Positions 21,436 to 32,379 of a stretch of 64,000 nt of DNA are shown here, in pieces (within the stretch, counting starts at the first letter, position 1; every line of letters begins with the position of its first letter). Origin of the DNA: Oegoconia quadripuncta (taxonomy: Eukaryota > Arthropoda > Insecta > Lepidoptera > Autostichidae); NCBI GenBank assembly GCA_949316235.1, contig OX438748.1, forward strand, positions 35,990,036-36,054,035. Reading direction: 5' to 3'. The translations under genes were made by a program, and so were the position numbers. The notes below the pieces were generated by a model. That model worked only from the letters and a program-made list of their open reading frames with translations, did not search any database and was not told the DNA's origin.

Positions 21436-21615
21436 CAGCCTCCGTGGCCCAATGTAAAACAACAGACGGTTGGTGAATCGGAGGTCGCGGGTTCGATCCT
21501 CAGCAGGGTTCATGTTCAGTACTCGGCTTGGTTGGTCGTAGGACATTGTAAATGTCGGCTTGGCTAGCTACCACCATCTTATCTAAGTCTGCCACCAAAC
21601 AGCAATGTTAATCCT
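21436..21615 (+). repeat. SINE B copy (head present)
   Basis: The head reads cctccgtggcccaatgtaaa, then tcggaggtcgcgggttcgatcc with a B box. The body follows: ggcttggctagctaccacca and aagtctgccaccaaacagca. It is 3'-truncated. Confidence 0.75.
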
Positions 21616-21739
21616 TCATAAGGCAACTAAAAATGAAAAAAAAAGGATATAGGTAACAATGTTATAAAGTTCAAAACATTAATTGAGATGTCTAAATTGA
21701 TAAAAAGTAATTACTAAATTGATGGAAAGTGATGATGTG

Positions 21740-21890
21740 GTCGAACATGAAGCTCACGATCTCAGCATATGCCTATTCACGCTGCTCTTGAAGATCCCAA
21801 GTTTGTAGGATTCAGAAAAGACTGACGCCGGAAGGGAGGTCCATGCCTTGGCTGTTCGCATTATGAATGAAGAGTCGAACATTCTACAAC
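21740..21890 (-). mobile_element. LINE C-terminal fragment (KAWxSLP family)
   Basis: The minus strand reads FDSSFIMRTAKAW then SLPASVF, SYKLGIFKS and a final TTSSL, matching the longer copy at 52360-52575. It is a recurrent Jockey/R-type reverse transcriptase tail and is frame-damaged. Confidence 0.65.
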
Positions 21891-22065
21891 TAATGAGATT
21901 TTTTTTGTCTCTTTTTCCCAAGAGTTTTATCGTAAGAAATCGATACCACCTTCATAAAAACAACAGTTCTAGGAGGTGATATAGTAATCTGAACTAATGA
22001 CATTTTGATTTCATGTTTCACCTAAATATTGTTTTTGTAATTTGAACGGATTTAAAAGACCTTTA

Positions 22066-22128
22066 ATCATCATCATCATATCAGCCGAAAGACGTCCACT
22101 GCTGGACAAGGGCCTCCCCCAAAAGACC
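22066..22128 (-). mobile_element. RTE LINE 3' tail fragment
   Basis: atcatcatcatatcagccga then gtccactgctggacaagggc, the terminal piece of RTE with its (ATC)n-like tail. Confidence 0.65.
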
Positions 22129-22239
22129 TTTAAACATAAGAATAATTATCAATTTCATAAATTCCACTTTCATTTTTTTCATTCGGAGCACTCTTACTGA
22201 AATCTGCGCTCAAATTTCTAAGCCTCAACATTCCCTATT

Positions 22240-22480
22240 GTACTGTGATGTAAATAATTATTACTAAGTAGTTACTCGTGTAGCGATAAGTTGATGTACT
22301 ATTTATATATGCGTGTACATAGTTATATATCAGCGTAGAGTATACACAGGTAGGTGTGAGGCGCTCGGTCGGTGCGGGGAGATAAATAAATGTGTTCTTT
22401 CATAACGAGAGTTTCTTTTATACCCTTACTGACGTTAGACCTGACAGTCACAGTCACACATCATAATCTCTGGGTTTTAC
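22240..22480 (+). repeat. possible solo LTR
   Basis: A stretch with gtgtagcgataagttgatg, then aggcgctcggtcggtgcggg, a poly(A)-signal-like gataaataaatgtg and cgagagtttcttttatac resembles the R/U5 part of an insect LTR. Clear TG..CA termini and a target duplication were not established. Confidence 0.25.
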
Positions 22481-22946
22481 TACAATAATGAATTTACTGA
22501 GTCCCTCAGAAGACAAATAGTATACGTTTCTATGTTACGGTCTGTGGGTTGGTGCAACAGTGCTTTAGCATCTCTGTTATCGATTTCAGCTAAAGCACCA
22601 TACAAATTAGTTAAAGTAGGTGTAAACTTAAGGGGATGATGAACTATTAACTGTACAATAGAGCGGCATAGTCAATATTGACTAAGCTCGCAAAATCAAG
22701 ATAAAAAAAAAATGAATTTATTGGGACGAGTGGTTTCGGCACCAAAAAAGAACAGTGTGCGAAGTGCGAGTTTTGCCTCGTTTTTAACTTTACCATCGCG
22801 TTCGCGTTTACGCAAAAAGTATCTATGAAAGAAATCGTTTTGCAAACTATCCGCAAGAGGCGCTGCACATTTCTCCATACAAATCGTCACGTAAACGTGA
22901 ACGCGGTAGTAAAGTTAAGTCGAAACAAAACTCACACTCCGACCTC

Positions 22947-23345
22947 TGAACCAACCCATCTCTTCTCGTGGGTGTCGTGAAAGACGACCAAGGGACTTTA
23001 TTTACATACAAAACATCTATAGACTTCCTTTAACGGCGATGGGCTCACCCATTCACAGTGTGCATTTCCGTTCCGAAAGGCGAACCGTGGATGTTGTTTC
23101 AAGCATTGATCTTTTAATGCTGCAACAATATGCTGAGTCAGATTCAATTCGTTGGCCTGATAAAGGGCGCATATAAATTATAAAATTGTCTAATTTTTTA
23201 GTATTTATATTGCTTGCTGTGAATTGTATCCGTGTACCTTCTGACAATGAATAAAGTCATTCTTTTCTATCATATTTGGAACACCTAAACGCTTTTAGTT
23301 TGGGATATCTCTGACCACCCCATTTGGGATAAAGGTCGTAACCTT
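22947..23345 (+). repeat. repeat family C copy, with an internal foreign segment
   Basis: 5' part 22947-23118 (aaccaacccatctcttctcg to gaaccgtggatgttgtttca) and 3' end 23296-23340 (ttgggatatctctgacca..ataaaggtcgt) match the family. The roughly 165 bp between do not, and may be a later insertion. Confidence 0.6.
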
Positions 23346-23775
23346 ATATATGTATGCGACAATGCACATGCTGTAAATAAATATTTTATTTCGCTTGAAA
23401 AGTGGTACAATGAGCAGATACATACTATACAGGGCGTCCCAAAGTTATGGGACATGAAGGGGAAGTACCTTAAATATCGTAGATAGTGAATTTTGCTCAA
23501 AGAAGACTTTATGTTATTTTTAAAAGTTAGTAATTCTGCATTCATAGATTTTCTAAAAATTATTTGCTTCGGCTGGGAATCGAACCGACTCAAATGTGAA
23601 AAAAAAAACACCCTACTTTTATGATGCCAATCGAAAGAATAGCTAAAAAATAATAACTCTGCCTAAGTAACATAGTATTTTAAAAGAAAGGAACAACGTG
23701 AAATTAATCATTTTAATCAAATAAAAAACATACATGAAACTGCCGTAGTCAATTAAGTAGGTATTTTTTTGTAAA

Positions 23776-23928
23776 TTAATTAATTAAATGCTCAAAATGT
23801 GATCCCTCTTGTCTTACGCAAATCGCCAATCTTTTAATGAGCCCGCTGCCTGTTGATTTTCTAATCATTTTATGGTGAACACTCGATGTGATATGGCACA
23901 ATTCTGTTTGCAACTTATTTACGAATAA
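23776..23928 (-). pseudogene. C-terminal remnant of a transposase
   Basis: A 50-codon open stretch on the minus strand reads TELCHITSSVHHKMIRKS, then IKRLAICVRQEGSHFEHL before a stop. A RLxxC...G.HFEHL ending is common at the C-terminus of insect mariner/IS630-type transposases. It lies in the right place for the ancestral transposase of the long-inverted-repeat element. Copy 1 has lost the segment except its last few codons. No DDE core remains. Confidence 0.5.
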
Positions 23929-24407
23929 TCAATGCTATCTTTGGAATGATAATATCGCTACTTTTCGAACGAGAGAGAGGGAGGGCGCTGCTGTGCGCAT
24001 GTAAACATCGAATCCGTGTTTATCAATATTTTTTAAATATTTTAGTGGAGATCTTAACATCTAAATAATAGTGAGTGCGTCCCTTTGTGTAAATTCATTC
24101 CGGGGAAGAGATTATTCGATCCAGAATGTCATGGAAGCTACATAACAAACAAATTATCTATTCCGTGAGACTTCATACTCAGACACCGTATACGAAATAT
24201 ATATCTTTATAATAACTGTGGAAGTGAAGAACATGTTAAAAAGGCATGCCACTGTGATCAGAGGTACGTTTCTCATAAATTTGAATAACATATTATTAAA
24301 CATAACCTCAATTTCCTAAACTGTTTATCATCATTCAAAAATCCACTACGCCCAGCGCCATCTGTAATGAGGCTATGTAACAACTTGATCGATAAATCTA
24401 CATAATA

Positions 24408-24515
24408 AAAGTTCAGCTACTCGCCTCTAGAGGGCAATAATAAGATAATTCCACTACCCGCCACTAGAAGGCAATAACAAAAAAGATCCACTACTCACCA
24501 CTAGAGAGCAGGAAA
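24408..24515 (+). repeat. 5' UTR subrepeats of LINE-2
   Basis: Three degenerate units of about 35 bp: gctactcgcctctagagggc, cactacccgccactagaagg and cactactcaccactagagag, each followed by an A-rich stretch. Promoter-type subrepeats are common in LINE 5' UTRs; the function here is inferred. Confidence 0.55.
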
Positions 24516-24576
24516 ACTTACATTCAGCGATCTGCCACATACAACATTAGAGATCCACAAACCCTATCTCAGGAAA

Positions 24577-25714
24577 ATGGCTAGCACTACCAAAAAAATG
24601 GCTTGTGGCCGCTGCTGTCATGAAATCACAAGTAGGCAATACCTGATGTGCAACCAGTGTAAACTGGCATACGACTTACCTTGCGCAAATGTTCCGGATA
24701 AAAGATTTTATAACACGATGACTGCTGAACATAGACAAAAATGGCGTTGCGGCCAATGTATAAGCCTAACAAAAAATATCACACAAAGAAAGCCGCTCAC
24801 ACCCGCTGAAACCTCGGACAGAGACGAATCGTCCGTAGATGAACAATCCGTTGAAGAGCAAAGTATTTTAGGCGATACCTTAATCCATAACAGTCCAATA
24901 CAAAAAGATTCAGCAGTATCACTGGAACAAATAAGCAATCTCCTAGACCAAAAATTAATTTTAATGCTTTCTCAACTAAAGACTGATTTGAGAACCTCAA
25001 TCCAAGTTGAAATCAGACATGCAATGATTGACGTAAAAAACGAAATCACCGACCAACTACAAATCATCACTATGGAACAAAAAAAACCTTAAAAGCGAAA
25101 TAGACAATCTCACAAAGAAAATGCAAGAACTAGAGGTGGAATGCAACAAATTAAAAAATAATATGGAATTGAAACAACACCACGGTGAACCCAGCGAACA
25201 CAGGTATACATCATCGCCAAAAGATGTGACAAAGAAAATAGTCCTCTATGGTCTTGAAGAATTGAGATGGGAAACCGAAAACGAGCTTTACGACCGTACA
25301 GAAACTGTATTTCACGAAATTATGAATGTCAATTTGGAGGGTTACATAGAAGAAATAACAAGACTGGGTAAGAACGGACATCGCAGACCCTTGGTTATTG
25401 AATTAATAAGTAAAAGAATGACCAATTATGTTTTGCGAAACCGGCGTGTATTTATGGGAACTGGAATGGCTATTACTAACTTTCTTGACGGAGAAACTCT
25501 GCAAAAAAGGAATGAGCTAAAAAATACCATGAGAGAAGCAAGAAGAGAAGGGAAGCATGCGATTTTCAGAGGAAATAAACTTATAATAAATGGCAAAGAA
25601 TATATACCAAACGCAACCGGAAAACAACAGATTACGGACACGACTGTTAATACACAAAGGGAGCGATTAAACAGCTCCAGAAATAAATCAACGAACCAGC
25701 CCTTTCGAGACTAA
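24577..25714 (+). pseudogene. LINE-2 ORF1: PHD-like finger + coiled coil + RNA-binding domain, one frameshift
   Basis: ATG at 24577. Residues about 10-68 form a PHD/RING-like Cys-rich finger (ACGRCCHEI, MCNQCKLAYDLPC, WRCGQC). An acidic linker and a Leu/Lys-rich coiled-coil region follow. After 25121 the frame continues with KIVLYGLEEL, EITRLGK, RPLVIELIS and RREGKHAIFRG, which resembles the RRM-like part of LINE ORF1 proteins. The frames meet at a run of eight A at about 25078-25085, where a one-base change breaks the protein (premature stop at 25092). PHD-finger ORF1s are known in CR1-group elements and act as nucleic-acid chaperones. The stop at 25712-25714 lies inside the open ORF2 frame. 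Confidence 0.75.
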
Positions 25715-28574
25715 TTTCTGTATCTTATTACAAAATATACAAAGTATAAACAATAAAATATATATGTTGGAAAGTTTACTAAAACATCACCAGTACCAAG
25801 CACTATGCCTCACGGAAACTTGGATTAGAGAAGATCAGCGCAACTTCATACATGTTGATGGATTTGACATTGCTGCAGCTTTCTGCAGAACTGAGCACAG
25901 AGGTGGTGGCGTAGCCACCCTGTTACCTAACGGAATAGAGTATAGCATCCGCCAAGATATAATAGACCTATCTGTAGAATATATCATAGAGTGTTGTGCT
26001 GTTGAAATCAAGCCTAATCTACTTTTAGTTAATGTATACAGATCTGATCGTCATGTAGAAACCTTTTTTAATGTTCTTAAGTGCTTACTTAGTAAGATAA
26101 AACTAATATGTTCTAGAAGGCATGTCGTCATTGTAGGTGACTTCAATTTTTGTGCTTTTAAAAATAGTAATAACTACAAGAGACTGATCAATGAAATGCT
26201 AGAATGTAATCTTCATCAATTAGTAGATAAGCCCACCAGGGAAACACATAATAGCTCATCCTGCATAGATCTAGTATTTGCAAACAACAAAGATTATCAG
26301 ACAACTGTTGAAAATATAGGTATATCTGACCATTACGCCGTAATATATAAATTTAAATTAAGCTCACTAACACAACCAAAACCTTCCTACATTAAAAAAC
26401 GAACTTTTAGTGACAGAAACATATTGTCCTTTAAAACAGAACTAGGAAAAATAAAATGGAGTGACTTTTTATCATCTAATAATGACATCAACAAAAACTA
26501 TAATATATTTGATTATAAGATGAGAGACCTGCTGGATGCTAATATTCCGGTAAACCGAATTAAACTTACTACCAAACTACGAACATGGCTAACAAAAGGG
26601 TTAAAAATATCATGTCAACATAAAAGATGTCTGAAAATATTAATAAATCAAACAAACAATAAAGTCCTGAAGAGGCATTTTAAAAAATTCTCAAAAGTCC
26701 TAAAAACAAGTGTGAAAGCTGCTAAAAAAATCGCGTATACAAAAGAGATACAATCATCAAAAAATAAAACAAAAGCTATGTGGAATATAATTAATAGAAT
26801 AACATCTAAAGCAAAGAATAAAAAACACAAAAATATATCCCTAAAATCGTACAACCAAACCATACAATGCCCTACCACTGTCGCGAATATATTCAATCAA
26901 TACTTTACATCTGTAGGAAGCTACTCCACAACGCAGAGAAATGATATAAGGCCAGCCTTGTCACAAAACTGCACAGTATCGGCACCTACCGTAAACTCTA
27001 TGTTCTTGGAACCAGTAACAGAATCGGAGATTTATAACCTAATACGTAAATTCCCTAATAAGTTGAGTTGTGGCATGGATGACATTCCTCTTGTGCTAGT
27101 TAAATCCTGTATAAATGAATTGACCGCCCCATTAACATACTTAATTAATCAATCCTTCGATGAAAGCACCTTCCCCGATAAACTAAAAATTGCGAAAATA
27201 AAACCAATCTTAAAAAAGGGCGCCACATCTGGTGACCCAGGCCACTATAGACCCATTGCCCTTCTTCCGGTGCTATCTAAATTATTTGAAAAAACAATGA
27301 CCAATCGCATCACTAATTTTATTGAAAAATATGGCCTACTAAACCAAAATCAATATGGCTTCCGTAAGAAACGCTCAACAACGCTTGCCGTGTATAGATA
27401 TGTACAGGAGATATTGACACATATACGGGACAAAAGCTACGCTGTTGGAATACTTCTCGACATGTCAAAAGCATATGACAGGGTTTCACATGATATCTTA
27501 CTGAACAAACTTTATGGGGTAGGTATAAGGGGAAACGCGCACAAATAGATCAAGTCCTATCTCGCCAACCGAATCCAATACGTGCAGATTGACCACCTCG
27601 AGAATGACTCTGGCGAGTGGGAGAGCGTGCTGTCTGACCCAATAGTGACAAACTGCTCCATTCCCCAGGGAAGCGTGATAGGATGTATATTGTTTATAGT
27701 TTATATTAACGAATTACCTGGGATCCTGGATTCATTAAGTATCCTATTCGCAGACGACGTCTCTTTGCTATTTAAATGCGATAAAATTGACAACGTTAGT
27801 GCTAGCCACATAACAAAAACGTTCAACACTGCAAAACACTGGCTATCGGAACATAATCTAGAAATAAATGAGAAAAAAACTAAAATTATTCAATTTAAAG
27901 CATATCAAAAGCCGCAACTTGACCTAACATTAATATCTAACACCCTGAACATAGACGAAACAAATAACTTTACATTACTGGGAATAACACTTGATACGCA
28001 CTTAAACTTTAAAAGCCACGTGGAAAAATTGAAATCAAAATTATCACAATTTGTTTATGCCTTGACGGTGCTTAAAGCAAACACTAAGCGTGAATGTGCC
28101 TTGTCCGCTTATTACGCGTACGCATACGCTTGGCTGCGCTATGGAGTGATGCTGTGGGGGCATAGTACAGACGCTAATGACCTTTTTATCATACAAAAAA
28201 AATGTCTACGAATTATAAATAATATAAGCCCTAGAGACTCATGCAAACCGCATTTTATAAAAGAGAGAATTCTAACTCTACCATCTATATATGTACTGGA
28301 GACTGCCATGTTTGTCAGACAACACATCGATTTCTTTGAACATGTTAAAAGTGACCGCCGGAAAAATAAACTGGTCCTTCCAACAGCCAGATTGGAGATG
28401 TTCAGGAATAGCCCACTGTATAGATGCATTCTAGTCTATAATAAAATACCAGACTCTCATAAAATTGAAGAAAATGATAATATCTTTAAACATAAGCTTA
28501 AGGCTTTCTTAATTGGTAAATCTTATTACAGCATAGATGAATTCGTTAATGATAAAAACTTCGAACTGGTGTAA
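25671..28574 (+). pseudogene. LINE-2 ORF2: endonuclease + reverse transcriptase, one in-frame TAG
   Basis: The frame is open from 25671, overlapping ORF1 by 44 nt, and the endonuclease begins LLQNIQSINNK before the first ATG (25764). Endonuclease motifs: LTETWI, VIVGDFNFC, CIDLVFAN, SDHYAVIY. Reverse transcriptase motifs: YRPIALLPVLSKLFEK, QYGFRKKRSTT, LLDMSKAYDRVSHD, IPQGSVIGC and FADDVSLLF. A single stop (TAG at 27546-27548) sits where a Trp codon is usual before IKSYL; otherwise about 960 codons are open. TGG to TAG is the simplest explanation. The protein would nick target DNA and prime reverse transcription. The TAG and the ORF1 shift make this copy inactive as read. Confidence 0.85.
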
Positions 28575-29534
28575 TAATAAATATGAATGATATATGACAA
28601 AGATAATGACAGTGCTATTCTCAAATTAACTAAATATAAAATTGCATACATAGAAATAGACACATAGAGGAAAGTTACCTACGCATGATATAATTAATTT
28701 AATTGACATTCTAAAATGGATTTATGCATGACATTATTAATATTATTATTGACATCTTATTATATTCGTTGAAATAGGATAGGGTGTACTTTTAAATTGC
28801 AATTTTTTGTTTATTGCTGATTGACTGTGGAATTGGAGCACTTTCTTTAAACTTCCAACATACATATGTAGCTTCATAAAAATTATAACTATTCATAAAA
28901 ATTATAACTATTGGTAATTGAAACGACATTATTAACATAAATATCCCTTTCCTCCATATTGCCATGCCTGACAAGGTACATGTGTATGTTAGTACTTACC
29001 TATGTATTGTAACTATGACATGTGTAATGCAATAAATATATGAATTATGAATTATTATGAACGTCGTCGGCAATAAATAACTTTCTTGAAATTTGACTCA
29101 ATCATTTTATGTTGTTCCTTTCTTTTAAAATACTATGTTACTTAGGCAGAGTTATTATTTTTTAGCTATTCTTTCGATTGGCATCATAAAAGTAGGGTGT
29201 TTTTTTTTCACATTTAAGTCGGTTCGATTCCCAGCCGAAGCAAGTAATTTTTAGAAAATCTATGAATGCAGAATTACTAACTTTTAAAAATAACATAAAG
29301 TCTTCTTTGAGCAAAATTCACTATCTACAATATTTAAGGTACTTCCCCTTCATGTCCCATAACTTTGGGACGCCCTGTATATGTAGGTATATTTTACACT
29401 ATCATTGCATGTAAGTTGATGTTCATATCTAACGTATGTATGTTTATATCTATTATTTAGTATCTATTATTTTATATATGTATTTTTTTAATCATTGGTG
29501 CACAAACCTACATGCTTTTATCCCGTTCTACTTT

Positions 29535-29690
29535 TTTCTCTACCCAAAGGTTGTCTGGTAGAAATTAGCGATACTTAATAGCGATAAGACCGCCTGGTTG
29601 GACAATTTTTTTTTTTTGAAGCTATATTTAAGAAGTGTATTGTAGAATTTTGTGCAATAAAGTGTACTTGATTGATTGATTGATTGATAC
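29535..29690 (+). mobile_element. LINE 3' UTR fragment with (GATT)n tail
   Basis: cccaaaggttgtctggtaga, then gcgataagaccgcctgg, then tgtgcaataaagtgtact and gattgattgattgatt: a lepidopteran LINE tail with a microsatellite end. A relative is at 58440-58560. Confidence 0.55.
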
Positions 29691-29924
29691 ATGTTATGTT
29701 AATGGAATCACACTTTTCTACATCCACAACTACCATAAAAATTATCACGAGTTTACAAGTAAAGCAAAACAATATTAAAGTTACAGAAATACACAATAAT
29801 ATAAAACAATTAGACACACACCATCGACTGAATGTTTAGTCATACAAAGTTTAATAATTTAATACATGTGTTACAACTTCCGAGTTTTCAAATAATTAAA
29901 ATATTCAGCGACAGTTTTTTGTTC

Positions 29925-30262
29925 TTGCACAACGGGTTAGCACTTGACCTCAATCATACCTGATGTTAAGTGAAGATGAATTAAGTAGAAGCATACTGAC
30001 CCGGACACCCCATCTTATTTGGGGGACTGGATATCTTATCTTTGACAACCGGAACATAATAATGCTATATTTCCGTTGCCTAATTTAACATTGCTATTTG
30101 GCGGCAGACTTAGATAAGATGGTGGTAGCACGCCAGACGGACATTTAAAATCTTCTACCACTAACCAAACGAAGTACTGAACATGTACTCCGCAGGGGAT
30201 CGAAACCGCGACCTCCGATTCGTAAACCCCATGGTGTTTATATTGAGCCACGGAGGCACGAA
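29925..30262 (-). repeat. SINE B copy, near full length
   Basis: From cttgcacaacgggttagcac to ttgagccacggaggcacg. On the minus strand the head includes a B-box-like ggtttcgatcccc (mutated) and the 3' end is (T)-rich. It shares gaagatg..gtactgacc and gcggcagacttagataagat with other copies. Confidence 0.8.
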
Positions 30263-30754
30263 TAACGACGAAGTTAGTGAGTTTTCTCCAGTTTTGTTGA
30301 AATATAAATAAGTTTATTATTATTATTTCCTCCCTCCATCGCTGAGATGATAAATCAATGATATGACTTAATTTTGTGACTCTCGCTTGGCTACCTCTCC
30401 CCGCCGTATCCGCTACGGGTCCCGATCTACGGCAGGTGCTACGCCAACTACGATGCGTAGCACTGCGTAGAACAAGCTGCGAGGTTGCTTACGTCTACAA
30501 ATTATATAATGTTTTTCAATATCAGGTGTGATTGAGGGCAAGTGTTAACTCGTTGTGCATAAAAAAACAACTTGATACAGAGAATTCGACGAAAAAACAT
30601 TAAAAGCAAACGACAGTGACCAGTTTCACGTAAAAAGTCTAAATAAATTTAAAGTTATTTTTAATTTAATGAAATAGGGTTATTTTTAATTTAATTCTTT
30701 ATGTAACGGCATCAAAACACCTATAAAAAAACTCCTGAGAGACAATGATTCATC
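30263..30754. other. no gene; SINE B tail scrap
   Basis: 30520-30572 (tcaggtgtgattgagggcaa, cgttgtgcataaaaaaacaa) is a SINE B 3' end on the plus strand. The rest is unassigned. Confidence 0.4.
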
Positions 30755-30975
30755 ATTTCTATCATCATATTAGCCACAGGACGTCCACTGCTGAACATAG
30801 GCCTCCCCATAGATATCCAGAGCGGCCGGTTGGAAGCTGCTTGTATCCAGCGACTTGTTCGACTTTGTGTGTGGACGTCCTATGCCGTCCTTGCCGAATG
30901 CGTAGTCTCCTGTTTATGACCAATCGGCCATCAGTACTTCGAGCTATATGCCCTTGCCCTTGATTTAGTACAAAT
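30755..30975 (-). mobile_element. RTE LINE 3' fragment
   Basis: catcatattagccacaggac, ctgaacataggcctcccca, tatccagcgacttgttcgac: the same terminal segment as 1240-1655, truncated at both ORF2 and 5' sides. Confidence 0.65.
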
Positions 30976-31024
30976 ATAGTCATGACTGTACGAGCCCCCG
31001 CGAGTCGAGGGTTCGTAATAAAGG

Positions 31025-31393
31025 ATGCGAAAGCAACGCGATGACGAAAGAAATGTGATAAATTCCAGTGAAAGTAAAAAAAATACATTAAAAGCCAACT
31101 CACCAGTGTCTGATGTCGGAGATCACCTGTCGGCGCCGACAGTGACGAAATGGAGGATAGCGAAAATGCGGTGTTACCTCGACGACAGCGATGTACAGAC
31201 AGGGCCGGTGAATGGCATCCAACGATACATCTACCTTCACTGGATTAATAATTTACAACAAAAACAAATACTCAACTACCTACGATACGCAGACCAACTG
31301 TCGCTAATATTACCAGCTATGAAAATTAAATTAAAACTAAAACTAAGTGACGGATCCTACAATGATATTGGAGACACAAACAACGCACCGTAA
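31025..31393 (+). other. 122-codon ORF of unknown nature
   Basis: An ATG-initiated ORF with a basic N-terminus and LKLKLKL near the C-terminus. No motif was recognised. It ends CAP then G|TAAGTA, a good donor-like sequence at 31391, so an exon cannot be excluded. It is low-complexity in parts and lies among repeats, so it may be fortuitous. Confidence 0.2.
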
Positions 31394-31524
31394 GTATTCA
31401 TAAATTGGTTTAAGTAAAAAGAGAAAAATACCAAAAAAAGAAATAAGAAAAACTAAGCGAAGATGAACATCCGATGAGAGTCCGAGTCAAGTAGCCAATA
31501 GACTGTCAACCTGAAAGTTTATGA

Positions 31525-31680
31525 ATATGTTTGCTTATTTCTTACTCAATCACGCACCAATTGGGTGAAATGATTTGGATGAAATATAGCATACAGGTAG
31601 ACCATGGTCCTGCATTAACACATCGGGTAATTCTGTCCCGATACTTCAAACGGAAAGATAACGGGCGGAAGAGAAGTAGC
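31525..31680 (+). repeat. Helitron-like family fragment
   Basis: ttgggtgaaatgatttggat, then catacaggtagaccatggtc and ataacgggcggaag resemble the interior of the ggtgaatggatttggatgaa repeat also seen at 42095-42170. The terminal CTAG is missing. Confidence 0.35.
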
Positions 31681-31979
31681 CAATAGGCTTTATAAATAAC
31701 TGTTTAGAAACCTTTTTTAAATATTACTTAAGCAATATAAATCCGAAGGCAACTCATCAGATATGTAAATGGATATGTTAATTACACAACCGCATTAACA
31801 GTCGGCCGACCTGTGTCGCGCCGGTCACGGAACTACGCAATAAAACAATTAATATTACTCATGACCAGATCACAATCTGTCCTGTGCTTAATGAACGACA
31901 GCGGAGTGAGATTGGCGGGAGCAGAGAGCCAACTTAATAATAAGCAGTCAATATTGAACAACAACGCAATGAGGTAATA

Positions 31980-32370
31980 GGCAGTCGGAGATGCACTACA
32001 ATGCAGTGAGGTGGTAGGCAGTCAGAGATGAAAGACAACGCATGGAGGTCGTAGGCAGTCGGAGATAATACAGGACAACGCAGTGAGGTGGTAGGCAGTC
32101 AGAGATGAAAGACAACGCATGGAGGTCGTAGGCAGTCAGAGATAATACAGGACAACGCAGTGAGGTAGTAGGCAGTCAGAGATGAAAGACAACGCATGGA
32201 GGTCGTAGGCAGTCAGAGATAATACAGGACAACGCAGTGAGGTGGTAGGCAGTCAGAGATGAAAGGCCACGCATGGAGGTGGTAGGCAGTCGGAGAAGAA
32301 CGACAAGCAGAGAAGTGGTAGGCAGTCAGCGATGATCGACAACACAGTGAGCCAGTAGGCAGTCAGTAGG
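31980..32370 (+). repeat. 77-bp higher-order minisatellite
   Basis: Two related units alternate: a 37-bp unit starting cagtgaggtggtaggcagtc and a 40-bp unit starting catggaggtcgtaggcagtc. Boundaries 32004, 32041, 32081, 32118 and 32158 were counted by hand. The edges decay into degenerate single units sharing gtaggcagtc. Confidence 0.9.
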
Positions 32371-32379
32371 ACACGCATT

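Larger units (their letters stand above)
23972..29058 (+). mobile_element. full-length CR1/Jockey-group LINE (LINE-2) with 5-bp target duplication
   Basis: It is flanked by GAACG at 23967-23971 and 29059-29063. The uninterrupted sequence tttcgaacgtcgtcggc at 18339-18355 in copy 1 confirms the site. Order: 5' UTR with short subrepeats, ORF1, ORF2, 3' UTR, tail of GAATTAT-type repeats. ORF1 carries a frameshift and ORF2 a single TAG. About 5.09 kb. Confidence 0.9.
23430..29377. mobile_element. DNA transposon derivative with long inverted repeats (copy 2), split by LINE-2
   Basis: The left arm starts cagggcgtcccaaag at 23430 and the right arm ends at 29377, with TA on each side. Arms match copy 1 (17848-18662) almost base for base. 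The LINE at 23972-29058 lies in the core. Without it the element would be about 855 bp. The core also keeps about 100 bp absent from copy 1, encoding a transposase-like tail. Confidence 0.85.

Noticed and set aside
31980..32370. CRISPR-like array
   Set aside because: Units are contiguous near-identical repeats without unique spacers, in an animal genome.
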